A stretch of 64,000 nt of DNA from Mactra quadrangularis (taxonomy: Eukaryota; Mollusca; Bivalvia; Venerida; Mactridae). Below are positions 43,504 through 54,600 of this stretch, piece after piece; position 1 is the stretch's first letter, and the number at the start of each line of letters is the position of its first letter. The notes below the pieces were generated by a model. That model worked only from the letters and a program-made list of their open reading frames with translations, made no database searches and was not told the DNA's origin. A program made the position numbers and the translations under genes. The DNA is taken from contig CM046297.1 of NCBI GenBank assembly GCA_025267735.1, forward strand, positions 36,110,011 to 36,174,010. The letters are read 5' to 3'.

Positions 43504-43504
43504 A
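41504..43504 (-). CDS. Reverse transcriptase of the LINE, open for 666 residues, 5' truncated
   Basis: The frame is open well above the first Met at 43162 (KNTKSLWKNIKEISGKE and TAQTFNSFFANIF are in the same frame). Visible RT blocks are KSTGLDDIGPKILK, ITPIFKKGSKSDKNNYRPIS, FLDLTKAFDLVNHSLLLSKL, GVPQGSVLGPILFILYINDL and the catalytic MFADDTTL (FADD box). The C-terminal part (WMPFPDRIIYKKAILMFKSL, WNSIPLYVRKS) is typical of the jockey/CR1 thumb and tail region. No frameshift or stop interrupts it, so the insertion is fairly recent. It lacks an endonuclease and cannot move by itself. Confidence 0.92.
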   Translation of the reverse strand, partial: YNVKFKQQPDWFNSEIADAISAKNHAKKVGNEDQFKYWRQKVKTISYTSKKAFYSKTINDCKKNTKSLWKNIKEISGKETNHQTNFINDDHGNPILDPFTTAQTFNSFFANIFKMVPDPPQCLDLPSEEIVKHFVDSKIDQKIFDIPLVTENVIIKELKALDDTKSTGLDDIGPKILKVSSTVIAKPLTKIINLSIIRCKFPSKFKEAKITPIFKKGSKSDKNNYRPISVLPVLSKIFEKHVSSYVQTFLEENKLLHSKQSGFRPNHSCETALTSIIDDWITSINDKNYVGTIFLDLTKAFDLVNHSLLLSKLKLYHFSDNTVEWFKSYLTNRTQKVCVSGSLSDAQEITAGVPQGSVLGPILFILYINDLPLHIQHSNVDMFADDTTLSAKGKTLSEVHNELQTNIDIVSKWCEQNSMLPNVSKTKAMFISTSANNNRVLAHTNINPLQMKDQNLMYSTTEKLLGVNVDHNLNWKFQVEKTLKVCNINLYLLLRIKTFLSIHSRKLFFNAYILPHLDYCCTIWGNCSTELLDTVIKFQKRAARIILDQDLTTPSADLFKELKWMPFPDRIIYKKAILMFKSLNNSGPDYLCSLFHSQNPNHGHTLRSHDQKIISVPKPKLEFFRKSLSYSGPVIWNSIPLYVRKSDSLSKFKTNYLRWKYSGCAM

Positions 43505-44463
43505 TCACAAAAAGAAATCTTGCAAAACAAACTAGTGAAAAGTGGATTTAAAACTAGTGAGCTCAGTCTCAAATGAAAGCCTTGGTGATATTTTTGAGCC
43601 AGGACTCATATGAAGTACCAGTATTTTTGGCCAGGGAGTTAACTGTATCTGGTGAATTAATCATATAATTGCGTAGTTTATGTAATAGTTGTTGTTAAGT
43701 CGTAAATCTATTTCTTGACTATTGTGGTTAGTTTTTTTGTACAATTCTTGCCACAATGTAGTCATTATATACACACACAACAAAATGCCATAGAAAAAAC
43801 ATAAACTCTAGAAATCTGGTAGGTGCCAATATTCATGTGTTGAAGTATTCATGATAAAAGCAATGGTCAGGGGTTGATCAAGATTGATAGCAACAGGGGG
43901 GAGGTTGCCAAAAAGATGCCTCCCAAACATCAAGGGTCCAGAGTGAGAGCATCCCTAAAATATACTGTATATAAAATTTATGTCATATCAAAATTCCTAT
44001 GTTTTTCTTTTACCAGCTCTAGCTTTCCCTTCCACAAGGAGTCAAAAAATTCTCCTTCAATGCTGGATTATTAAAACTAATAAATTTTCATGAAATGTGT
44101 ATGACTAGAAATGGACCTTTCAATGACCTTATCTATTAGCATATTTAACAAAGGATTACAGTTACATTTGTCCCACAAACAAAGTGTTAACAAAAAAGCA
44201 CATGCTTATATTTGTGGGTAAATGTATTGTGTTTCAAATAAAAAGGTCGCACACGGAAAGGTCCATTAAATTCTAGTCTCCAGATTTGAACCTGACAGAC
44301 TTTAAGGGTTACCATTCCCGCATCACATTCACAGCTTGGATGGGGGTATGATAGACAGCTTATCAGAAACAGGCATTCAACTAAACAGCCTTATTTCAAA
44401 CAAGCCTTGCTAGCTTACACTATTGTTCAATGCCCTAGTATGCTCAGCCTTAGACCAGGGGCC

Positions 44464-44548
44464 CATATTATCAAGCGTCTTACGACCAATTTAGTCGTAA
44501 ATCCTTCTATATTGTATTATAATATCATCGTAACATTTTGATAATATG
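44464..44548. repeat. Short inverted repeat, MITE-like
   Basis: CATATTATCAA at the left and TTGATAATATG at the right are perfect inverted ends. An inner hairpin, TTACGAC...GTCGTAA, lies at 44480-44500. Small non-autonomous element; class unknown. Confidence 0.5.
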
Positions 44549-47500
44549 CTGCTCAGGCTCCGGCCTGAAAAAAGTTGGTGTGCCATTTTAAATTCCAACC
44601 CCCTCCACATTTTCTCTACTACATCCACCATTGCCAAATGTTTCTACGCAGTTCTAAAATTTCTATTTTAATATCAGCAATCTTCAAGGCTTTCTTAGAT
44701 TTCAAGTATTTCATTTTAGCTGCAAGCATTTTTCAAAAAAATCTACTGCTGTTTTAATGTAATTCAGTATTTAACAGTCACACCTAGATGCATGACTCAG
44801 GTAAAGAAATATATATACCAATATATGATCAAATATTTTCAGAAAAAAAACAGGGGCAGGTCCAGGACAAAATAAATAAGGTGCCTGGGGAAGGGGGTTC
44901 TAGAAATCAAGTATATCAAGGAAATTCACTTTTAAATTGCATTCACAACATTTGAAAATTCTGGGGCTGAGAGTCTGGACTACTACCCCCCCCCTCATTC
45001 AAGATTGGCGACTGCACATTTTCAGAAAATCTTTGATTGTCTTGCACTCTTGAAGTATGATTTTTTGTTAGCTTTAGGTGTTTAATTCCACTTTAAACCA
45101 GCTGCAACCAACTGCAGCATTGGTGCAATGTTAAATGTTCTTCTGGAAAGGGAGAAGTTGTCGGCAGAAGTAGTGGTACAGAAATTTGCCCAGAAAGCTG
45201 GTCAAAAAGAAGAAAACAAACAAAGCATTTTTTTACATTCTATATAAGCATATTATATACAATACACGCCAAGTATTACCAAAGGACATTTAATTAAAGA
45301 ATGATAAAAGACTTCTTTTTTAATTTGATTCACTAATTCACATTTTTTTTACATTCTATGTAAGCATAAACATATATTATTATAAGTTTCAGATAAAAAC
45401 AACTTTGCGGAACTGGATTGAACCATGGCATCAAATGTGAGTGAGAAAGTGAGTGAGAAAACTAGCAGCATTATCAATCAAGCTTGGTAAATCAATTAAT
45501 CAACTTTTAAAAAAACATACATTTCTTTCACAGTACAGTACTGTTCAGTATTTCGTACATCTAAAATCTCTTGCCAATACGGCTAGAGAAAATGAAATGT
45601 TAGGTTTCTTGTCCTGGTTTTGGGAAAAAATGTAGCAGGTAGGCACTTATTTTTTAGACATATTAAAGACTTGCAATAAACCATGCATGAGGGTTTTAAA
45701 GAAATCTAAACAGATTCCTGACTGTTATTGTTATGTTTCAACTATAAGCCAGTTAAATGTTTTGAAATAAATAATTTGAATGATTCCAACTTTTAGCAAA
45801 AGCAATTTGTCTAGAATCGTAAATAAAACACTAATGGGACAGGGACGTTTGAAAGGGGGTAGGTTGGGACTAGAGCCTTAATTTTCGTTTGATTTGATTC
45901 CCTTAAAGACTAAGAGGTGGCACTTTAGTAGGTTGCATAGTAAAAGAATAAAAATAATCATAATCTAATTCTAATTTCCAGATATAAGCAATAGTTGGGG
46001 GACGTTGGGAGAGGTTGGTCAGGGACAAGAATCAAAATAATGGACCAAGGACTTCTGGAAGGGGAAAAGAATGAGAATTATTATTGCAGAATGAGAGATT
46101 GTCAGAGGATATTCAGAGCAGGGTGGTCAGGAACAGAAATCGAACAATTATCAAACTAAAGCCTAACACAGGTACCTGGCTACATTCCATACAGTAAAAT
46201 CTCCACTCAGTTATATATACATCATATATATATATATAAGATCTCAACAGAAATCTCTGGTAGTCAAGGCAACATGAGATAAACAAGTCTGACAAGATGA
46301 TCAGAGTATTTTAGAACATTTTACCTGTCTGGCTTACATACAAAAAACAAACTGGTGTTTAAACTAGTGTTGATAAAACAGAGGGGGGCATAAGATGTTT
46401 GGAAGTTCAAAGTATACCTAGTCTTATCAATTGACTAACAGCAGTGCCACAAGGCACTTTTTTCTCCCCTTTTCATCTTCAGGCTCCTTTTTTCTCTCCA
46501 TCCTGCCCCTTGCCCCTTATTCTCTTCCTTTAATGTCACATATTGAAACCTCCATTTCACTGATGTACCCCGTCCCTTTATGTTTAACAGTTCTCACTGC
46601 CCTTTTCTGAGTTAAAGGACTAAGTCACAATAATTGATACTTGCAAAAAGTGGAAATCAAAAATTGGTTGTTCCAGTATCATGACCAACAAAGAAAAGAA
46701 TATGGGATTGGCTACGCCCCCCTTCATTGAAAAGATGTCTGACTCCACACCTGACACACCATGAAATAAGCAGTTCCATTGATGTATATTGATGATAAGA
46801 TATTTTAGATAGGAAAACATTTGGTTTAGAAATCATGCTGTGATCAATACTGGTTATGAAACATAGATTTAATGAACGACCTTCGCCTTTATAAAAAACA
46901 AATGACCTTGACCTTTTAAAAGCTCCATAGAGCTGAATATTTGTACATTTGTGCATGTACTATTAAAACATCAGATATTATAAAAGACTTGGACAGTTTT
47001 CAGGTGGGCAGACATTCTTGAAATGTCTTGTAGGTATTCTAATTGCACCAATGTAATTTTCTGGGAGGGAGAATACTTTCAGGGGGCATGTCATTTCAAA
47101 CTCTTTCTTTCTTTTCACAGAACAAACTAGCCTGAAGCCCAAAACTAGTTAAATTTGATTTGAGCTAGTTAAAATTATTTATTTCCTACAGTCAGGCTAG
47201 TTGATTATTTCCTGAAACTATGTCTATAATAAATAGGGACAAAATCTTCAGAAAATTTGAGGTTATGACTACACTCTTTATAAACACCAGTACTAAACTC
47301 TTCCGATAGTGTTGCTTATTGTCTAAAATAAGAGGCCGAGTTCAAATATACAAAATATAAACAACATGAAATAAACAATGCAGTGTATCAATTAACAACA
47401 ACAAAATAAATACACCCAATATTGTATGTTACCATCAGTAAAATCATTGATGACACAAGAGATAATGATAAAGAATGAAGATAAAATAACACAGAAGGTG

Positions 47501-48880
47501 ATTATGTCAACACTGGTTAACAAACATCTAAAATATCTAGATATCTGAGACACCATCTTATACTACTGGGTACTGGTCAGTATTGGAGATACTGTCTACT
47601 GGTCAAAGTTACAATCAGACAAGAACTCCTGATCATAAAGACTGCTAAAAGATGAAGATAGTAATGATAGTGCTAACAAGGTGGAGTGAACTGAGATGAT
47701 GACTTCATAAGATAAGAGATTTCATAACAAAATAAGGGGTTTTGATCAAAGGGTCAAGAACCAGCACTGGGAGGGGTCAGGGGATTTGAATCCATTACAC
47801 TTGAATGTAACATGGTTGAAAAGGTAATCTATAAGATTGTAAAAAGGTAATTTTAGGTAGGCAGACCTATTGTAGTATAAAAATCTTTCAATTAATTATA
47901 AAATTGCATTCATAAAAAGTAAAAACTAGGAATATAAAAATATCATTTTTTTAGCATAGATGTGAGTGGACTCCCTACAAATTTATAAAAGTGTTTAATT
48001 TGCCCTAGAATCTATACAAGTAAAAAATCTCTGGCATATCCTTCAAGGTGACATTTTTGATAAATTGTTAGAAAATAAATAAATCCCTGGCATGTGATCT
48101 CTGCTAGAAATAAAATATGAAAATATAAATACATATACATTAACCTTCAGTTTGTTATACAAATATATCAACGAATGCCAAAGTTATGTGAAAACTTTGC
48201 ATCCAAAATTTTATAGAAAATTCTTGCGGTTTCCAAGACAAGAATATATCATTGAAACACTCATATTGAAACTATTTCCTGGTATAATAGAACGTCACTA
48301 CATCAATGATCTTTAGTCTCATATGGGTTATTGAAGGTGTGTTCATCATTAAATCATTCATGAAAACCCTATTTTAACAACAACAAAAAATAAAACCAAT
48401 AAATATGATTAATTAACTCCATGATCTAATTAGGTAAATTTTGTCTAAGATTTAGGATTGTAGTCTACAAAGAAGAATGAAACCTGCAGGAGATTATGTA
48501 TCATTGCTGCACAAGGTATAAAATAAAATAAAAATATATGTCTAAAAATGAAAGCTACATTTTTAAGCATTTGTAATAACAATACATATACTTGATTTTA
48601 TGAAGGTAAAGAAGTCACAGCCAACACAGGGATGAAAGGAATGAGATGTTTTTAATGAGAAAACAATAATAGATCTAAGAACTAATATATAACTTTGGTT
48701 ATAAAACATCATGTTAAAGATAACACACCTATGAATCATACAGATATGATAGGTGTTAGAACTACGCAATATGTTTACAGTTAACACTGGTTGTATGGAA
48801 CTTGAAGTATGACATTTATTTAGGTTAGTGTTATTTCTGCAGCAATGGGCATTATAAAAAAAATCGGTTATCTAAATCAG

Positions 48881-49062
48881 CCAGGTTGATTGTTTGTTTG
48901 TTTGGGTTTAATGCCTTAGCAACACATATAAGATTATATAACGGCGGTCAGTCAACCTACTCACTCCTCCCAGCTAAATCCAAGCTTCAAGAAAGTATGC
49001 CCCACCCAGGAATCGAACCCACGACCCTTCGATCAGTAGACCTGCGTGCTACCAACTGAGTT
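48881..49062 (-). mobile_element. tRNA-derived SINE, second family
   Basis: The minus strand reads CTCAGTTGGTAGCA (A box, 49047-49060), then GGTTCGATTCC (B box, 49009-49019, perfect consensus), then a GGGTGGGG-type body with AGGTTGACTGACCGCC. The low-coordinate end has a TTTG-repeat tract. Related fragments occur at 33678-33730 and 12190-12380. Confidence 0.75.
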
Positions 49063-49524
49063 TGATGTATGCAGGATAAGTGATTTTAAGGTTTTAAAAA
49101 TGAGACTTTCAAGCTGCCCTTGCTATGAAATTAGGGAGGGTTTGTGAAAGTGAGGTTTGAGAAATCTATCTCTACAGGGGCTTCTTTAAGAAGTTTTAAA
49201 AATTGTTCTCAAAAAGACACCACCTTTGCTATCATATCTCCATTATATTTTCATAGTCCTGCTTATTTTAAACTCTTGATTTCAAAAATATTTTCAAAAG
49301 TTTATTTTTCAAAATCAGTAAAATCTGGTAACCATGGATATATCAGAAGATGAGGATTTATTTCTAAACATTTCTTATCTGAGAGATAAAGTTCAAATTT
49401 CTCACTATTTACCATCTCAATGATTAAACTTTCAGATAAAAAAAACATCTCTGACTAATGTCTGCTAAGGTACCAAGTCACAGAGCTATATTAATTTGTT
49501 ACAACATGGGGTGGCTCAAGCTAT

Positions 49525-50013
49525 TAGGGGTGTAACGGTTAACCGATATACCAGTTAATATTGCAATACGAGTTGAAACGGTTTTTAACCGGTTCGTTTT
49601 CCTTGAACCGGTTTTGTAGTTGTGAGTCAAACTGCTTGTTTTTTATCAGAATCTGGTAGTTAAATGTTTAAATAAATGTTAAAATGTATTGAATACTTGA
49701 AATAATCTTACTTAGCTTTAAAAGGTTAAACCTTAAGTCAATTGATAGAAAATTTTTCAAAAGACTTTTTCAAATCACACATTTTTCTAACATGTAGACC
49801 ATTTTACAATAATAATTCAAAGATTTGCATAAAAGATCATTTGAAAATACCCATATGTGAGCTATGCTGATCCAATTAGGACGAGGTACATGCATTAATT
49901 AATGATTTGTATGTCTAAGCGAAAAACCGGTACGTATTGCAATATATTGCAATACGGGTTTTGCATATTGCAATATATTGCAATACGATTTTTACCGTAT
50001 TGTTACACCCCTA
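49525..50013. mobile_element. hAT-type MITE with 8-bp target duplication
   Basis: Terminal inverted repeats TAGGGGTGTAACGGTT at the left and TACCGTATTGTTACACCCCTA at the right enclose 489 bp. A perfect 8-bp direct duplication, CAAGCTAT, flanks it at 49517-49524 and 50014-50021. An 8-bp duplication and an AGGGGTGTAAC-type end are hallmarks of the hAT superfamily. No transposase frame is present, so it is non-autonomous. The interior is rich in TTGCAATA palindromes. Confidence 0.88.
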
Positions 50014-50477
50014 CAAGCTATACTCCACTACATAGGGCTGGTTCTTGAACATTTCTTATTCCACATGAATTATTATATAAGTTTAAAAGTCGTAATGGCT
50101 GAACGTGACCTTCATAACAAAACAGCCAGATCTAAATTAGCAAGTCAGTGAGCAGAGAATTTTTTAATGGCAATCAAATTAATATTTTATTGTCTATAAA
50201 AAAAGTTGTTAATGTATTTGCAACTGCATGACAGTTTTATCAAATTTACCAATCCAGGCATGCCAGTGTATAAATCCCTGTTTTTCATTTGGTGAGACAT
50301 AAGAAAATTATCTACTTAAAGCCTACATTAGAAATTATTTTATAACTTCGACTCTGGGCAGAATATTATCAAAACTTTTACCAAATGAATACATGTATTA
50401 AGCAATACTTCATTGAAGGATTTAAAACTAAATTTGGTCAAAAGAAATAAACCAAATAAATAAGTTCTAAGACCAAC

Positions 50478-51678
50478 CTCTTCTAGCTCATGTTTAAGTG
50501 TTCTCGGCTTCTTCCTGTCAGTAACTTTGTCCTCATCATCAAGATAAGAAGCTCTTGATTTCAGAGCTTGGTCAATCTCCTTCTGTACTTCTTTCTTTTC
50601 ACGACTTTCAACCGGTTTCGATTGAGTCTCACCACTTTGAAACTTAGTCAACAACTCTTGAAAACTTTTCGGTGGACTTTCTGCTCTACGTGGCACATGA
50701 AACTTTGGCATTATATCCACTTTAGTTGGTTTTTCATGCATTGAAATGTTCGGTGTACTTTTTGACATAGGTAAAGTATCCGGAACCATGTATGAACTTG
50801 ATTTTTTCGATGGTTTTTCAGTGTCCATTGATTCCGATTTTTGTGATGAAAGTTCAATAGATTTGTAAGACACCATCTGCTCAGCTGGAACATTATCGGT
50901 CCTCATATCAGATTGCCTTGTATCTGGAATGTTTTCCGACGGAACAACACGAGCTTGAACCGACCGATATAAATCCGGTTGAATAATTTGTTCTTCAACA
51001 GCTGCTTGAACACTATTCTGAGGCAATGGTGACGGGTCGTACCGAACTTCCATTGGTTGTTGGGTTGAATCAGTTGATGATTGGGCTTGATGGCGAGGAA
51101 TGTAGTCTTGTTGAGATGGAATGTAGGAATAATTTGATGGTGGAACATGACGAGCAAAATCTTCCGACCTAGGATAATATGATTGACTAACATGTGGTTG
51201 AGATGTATCAGAGAAAATTGACCGTTTAATATCTTCCTGAGATGCTGTGTGGCCATTGGTTAATGCTGCGTCTGGTTTATCATCTGACCTTGACATTGGA
51301 TCTTGTTTCTGCTGCTCTTGTTGTTTACGTAAACTTCTCCGTAGGCTGTCATGTTTGGTTATTGGACCTTTTCGTGTCCTTCTGGTCGAATCCCTTCCAG
51401 TATTGCTGGGCCATCGGTTTGGCAAAGTTTGAGATTTTGAGGCACGCTGGGAAGGAACCCTAGAGGGCAAGGTCATTGATTTTGTTGCTTGATCAACAGG
51501 AATAGACTGGTATGCTGCAGATTTGGTTATTTTTGGCTGAACGGAGGGAGGTTGTCCAGTCTGTTCCATCTCCGACCAGTATCGATTGAGTTCCGACATT
51601 TTGTGATTCATCTTCCGCAGACGGCTGTTTATGATATCAGACGAGGATTGATCTTCTGAACTCAGCTTCCTCTCCACA
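50478..51678 (-). CDS. SESTD1: SESTD1-like exon j: 400-codon disordered tail
   Basis: 1201 bp, very long for this gene. The first base completes the split Gly codon, then VERKLSSEDQSSSDIINSRL and MNHKMSELNRYW follow; these still resemble the SESTD1 C-terminus. The remaining ~360 residues are rich in Ser, Pro, Gln and Lys and look disordered. They contain a local repeat (TLPSRVPS / TLPNRWPS), a possible helical block SFQELLTKFQSGE and a charged end KKPRTLKHELEE. The exon ends phase 0 at GAG|GTTGGTC. Without splicing, the frame runs 46 more residues of intron-like hydrophobic sequence to a stop at about 50340. Vertebrate SESTD1 lacks this tail as I recall, so it is a lineage-specific extension or a bridge to the next gene. 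Confidence 0.85.
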
Positions 51679-54600
51679 CTGAAAATAGCAACAAAACATC
51701 AGAAAATTTATAGATACTGATAAAGACATGCCAAGAATACTGTTGCCATGTAAACAACATTCCTATGTGGTATACATCATACCTTGATTTCTAGAGTTCA
51801 TGTTTTTTATACATTTTCTGAAAATCATAAAATTTTATCAGGAAAATTTTAGAAGTCAAATCTGTGTTAAGTATTTGTTTAAATTTATTCAAATCTCAGT
51901 GGTGCATACATTAACCCTGCTGATTTAAATCAAAGTGAGTACAGAAGTACTGTAGTGATAATAATAATTTAAATCAGTGGGGTTAATGTATGCGTCACTG
52001 AAAGGTGAATGAAATTTGACAATAAACAAATTAGAAAATTTTACAACTTGACCATGGAGGCCTATACCTTATGCATAAAAAATAAATTTTGAAGGAAATC
52101 ACATAATGTCTCATGTTTACCCTGAACAAGTTCAAAATACTTCAAAATAATACTGAGTAGACATTGTTTACAGGAAAAATGATCATTATGTATGGGCGTA
52201 AAAACCATCACCAGTGGAAGGGAGGATTACTGTGTGCATGTAGACATATAATTCAAAAGTACTTATAATTAGAATTTGATACTTAATTTCCTATTATTTA
52301 GATTTTACTTTGTTCTCTTTACAATTGCAAAAGCTTGATCCCAAAACTTTTGTGGTAATATTATTTCAAACCAGTACTAAAGGCTTACCATTCCACATTG
52401 AACTTACAATATGAAGAAAATATATAAACTAAATTGCTGAATCCATAGTGGAGTGTGCTTATAATTATTGATGTACCATGACTGCAGCTCGGATATGATT
52501 TAATATACAAGTAAAATTCCATAGATAAAAACAAGAACACATCTACATAAAATTGAAATAATAAATTAAAGATTCTGACAAGATAAAATGTTAAAAGAAT
52601 TTTCATTGGCTGAAAATCAAGTAGTAAAAGAATCTGACCAATCAAAATTGACATCACATCTACAAATATAATAAGCTGGCAACACTGAATGGCACAATCA
52701 CAAAACAAAAAAACCATTTATACCCAATAAGCAACAAACAATTTAAATAGCTAGCCACATAAATTTATTGCTAGCCAGTTTAACATAAAAGCAACACAAC
52801 AGTATTTTACACAGTGACAAAAACACAATGCCAAGATTTTTAACAGAGGCACTTTTAAATAGACTGAAAATGACTTTCCACAGAATAAAAGCCTTACATT
52901 AACAAACCAAAAACTTTGAGCTAAAAAAGCTAACACTAGCATCAGTTTCAGTAATATAAATTTTGAATGATGGCAACTTAATCAGGGGATCATCAGTTCT
53001 GTAATAAGAAGTTCAGACATTCATGATATGGAAACATAGCCAGAGTAAATATGTAATTGCCTCAATTTGACCAACACTGACGAATTAGAAATCAGTGAGA
53101 CAGCATAAGAAATGGAGTCAGACTTAAAACAACAATACAATGGTAAATTCAGTAGGAGTATATACTTGCAAAAATATTACATGTTGAAAATGTGATTTAA
53201 AATAATTTAGGGAGGTTTTAATTATAATTCCCATATTGTATGAGAGGACAATTCAAAAGAATTCATAGGATATTTTTAGTGTCCCTAATCTTAACAACTC
53301 TACCGCTGCCTTTGAAAAAAATACAGCAACTAAAATAGAAATCTTCGGATGGCCCCTGTTCCCATGACAAATATTTTCTACATCTACCTCTGGAACTATT
53401 TTATTTATTTTCAGGAACATTTCAAGAGAATCTGATAAAATTCCAGAAAATACAAATATTTGAATACATGACAAGAGATAGTCTGTTTTCAAGCTGGATA
53501 CATAAATCTATCATAGATAAAACTTGTACCTTTAGACTTGGATCATTGCCTGGAAATGTATGTACATGTTACATGTAGGTGGTTATATAATACAACATGT
53601 CATGGGCGGATCCAGCAGGAGTTCCAGACCCCCCCCCCTAGAATTTAGAAAATGTATATGTCCATTTGTGTATTTCTTGCTTGAAAGTCATTTTTAAGTA
53701 GTATGAAGCAATTTTTCTCGGTGCTTAACATGGATTTAATGGTTATGTAGTTTTTATTATCAATATGTTGCATTTTTTTCTGCAAAATGTGGTTGTGGTT
53801 CGAGGTTCGGACCCCCCTAGAAAAGTTTGGACCCCTCCTAGAAAAAAATCCTGGATCCGCCCCTGCATGTAGAAAACATGGGCAACACTTGTCGGTGTTG
53901 CAGTCTATTCGCCCCCACACCATCAATCTTTCCCTAGGGGAAAAAAAGAGGGGGGGGGGGTTGGCCTGTTACACTGGTTAAGGGTCATGTACAGGGGACA
54001 AAGGGTCTTACAGCTTGGGTGGTTGCCTGCCAATCTTTTCCAGAGGGAATAAGGCCTGGGGCTTTTCTACCCAGGGAAAGATTATCCATTGGGAAACTGG
54101 CCTGTTACACTGGGAGGAAAGGGTCATGTAAATGGGACAAGGGGTCTTACAGCTTGGGTGGTTGTCTGGAACTTGATGTACAAGTGACATGTGGTGGTTG
54201 TATAATCCAACATATAGGAAGCATGACAATACTTGTAGGGGGGAGAGTGGGCTAAAGGGCATTGACTTTTCTTGTCATTTGTTACAGTACATTAATAGAT
54301 TATAAAAAATGATGGTCTTTATATTAGAACTGAATATATTAGGGCCTTCTTGAACATGTATATGAAAGCAAACATCAAACCACACTTTTTTAACTTTGTC
54401 TTCAATGTTATTGAAGTTACATATAAAACAACATACTGTAGAACAGAGTGATACAAGCCTTCAGACAACAATAGCTACATTGTTTATAATAAAAACAAAA
54501 ACAGAAAAAGCAACAGAAAAAAACAGCAGAAAACGTTTCATATGTTAACAATCATGGCAGGCAATCAGGATAGGCAATCACATGGTACTGGTATATCTTG

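Larger units (their letters stand above)
39920..50477. other. 10.5 kb between SESTD1-like and CCDC141-like exons
   Basis: Either intergenic or a large intron of a read-through transcript. It contains two SINEs (40896-41177, 48881-49062), a LINE fragment (41178-43503), an inverted repeat (44464-44548) and a hAT-type MITE (49525-50013). Open frames outside the LINE are short, AT-driven and without recognisable domains. No terminal exon with stop and polyadenylation signal could be assigned to the SESTD1-like gene here. Confidence 0.6.

Noticed and set aside
46313..46340. GCCAGACAG|GTAAAATG, resembling the MARQ donor
   Set aside because: No in-frame ATG and no supporting acceptor; likely chance similarity.
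48881..49062. Possible tRNA gene on the minus strand
   Set aside because: A and B boxes are present, but the acceptor and anticodon stems do not pair and the same head occurs in other copies; it is a SINE.
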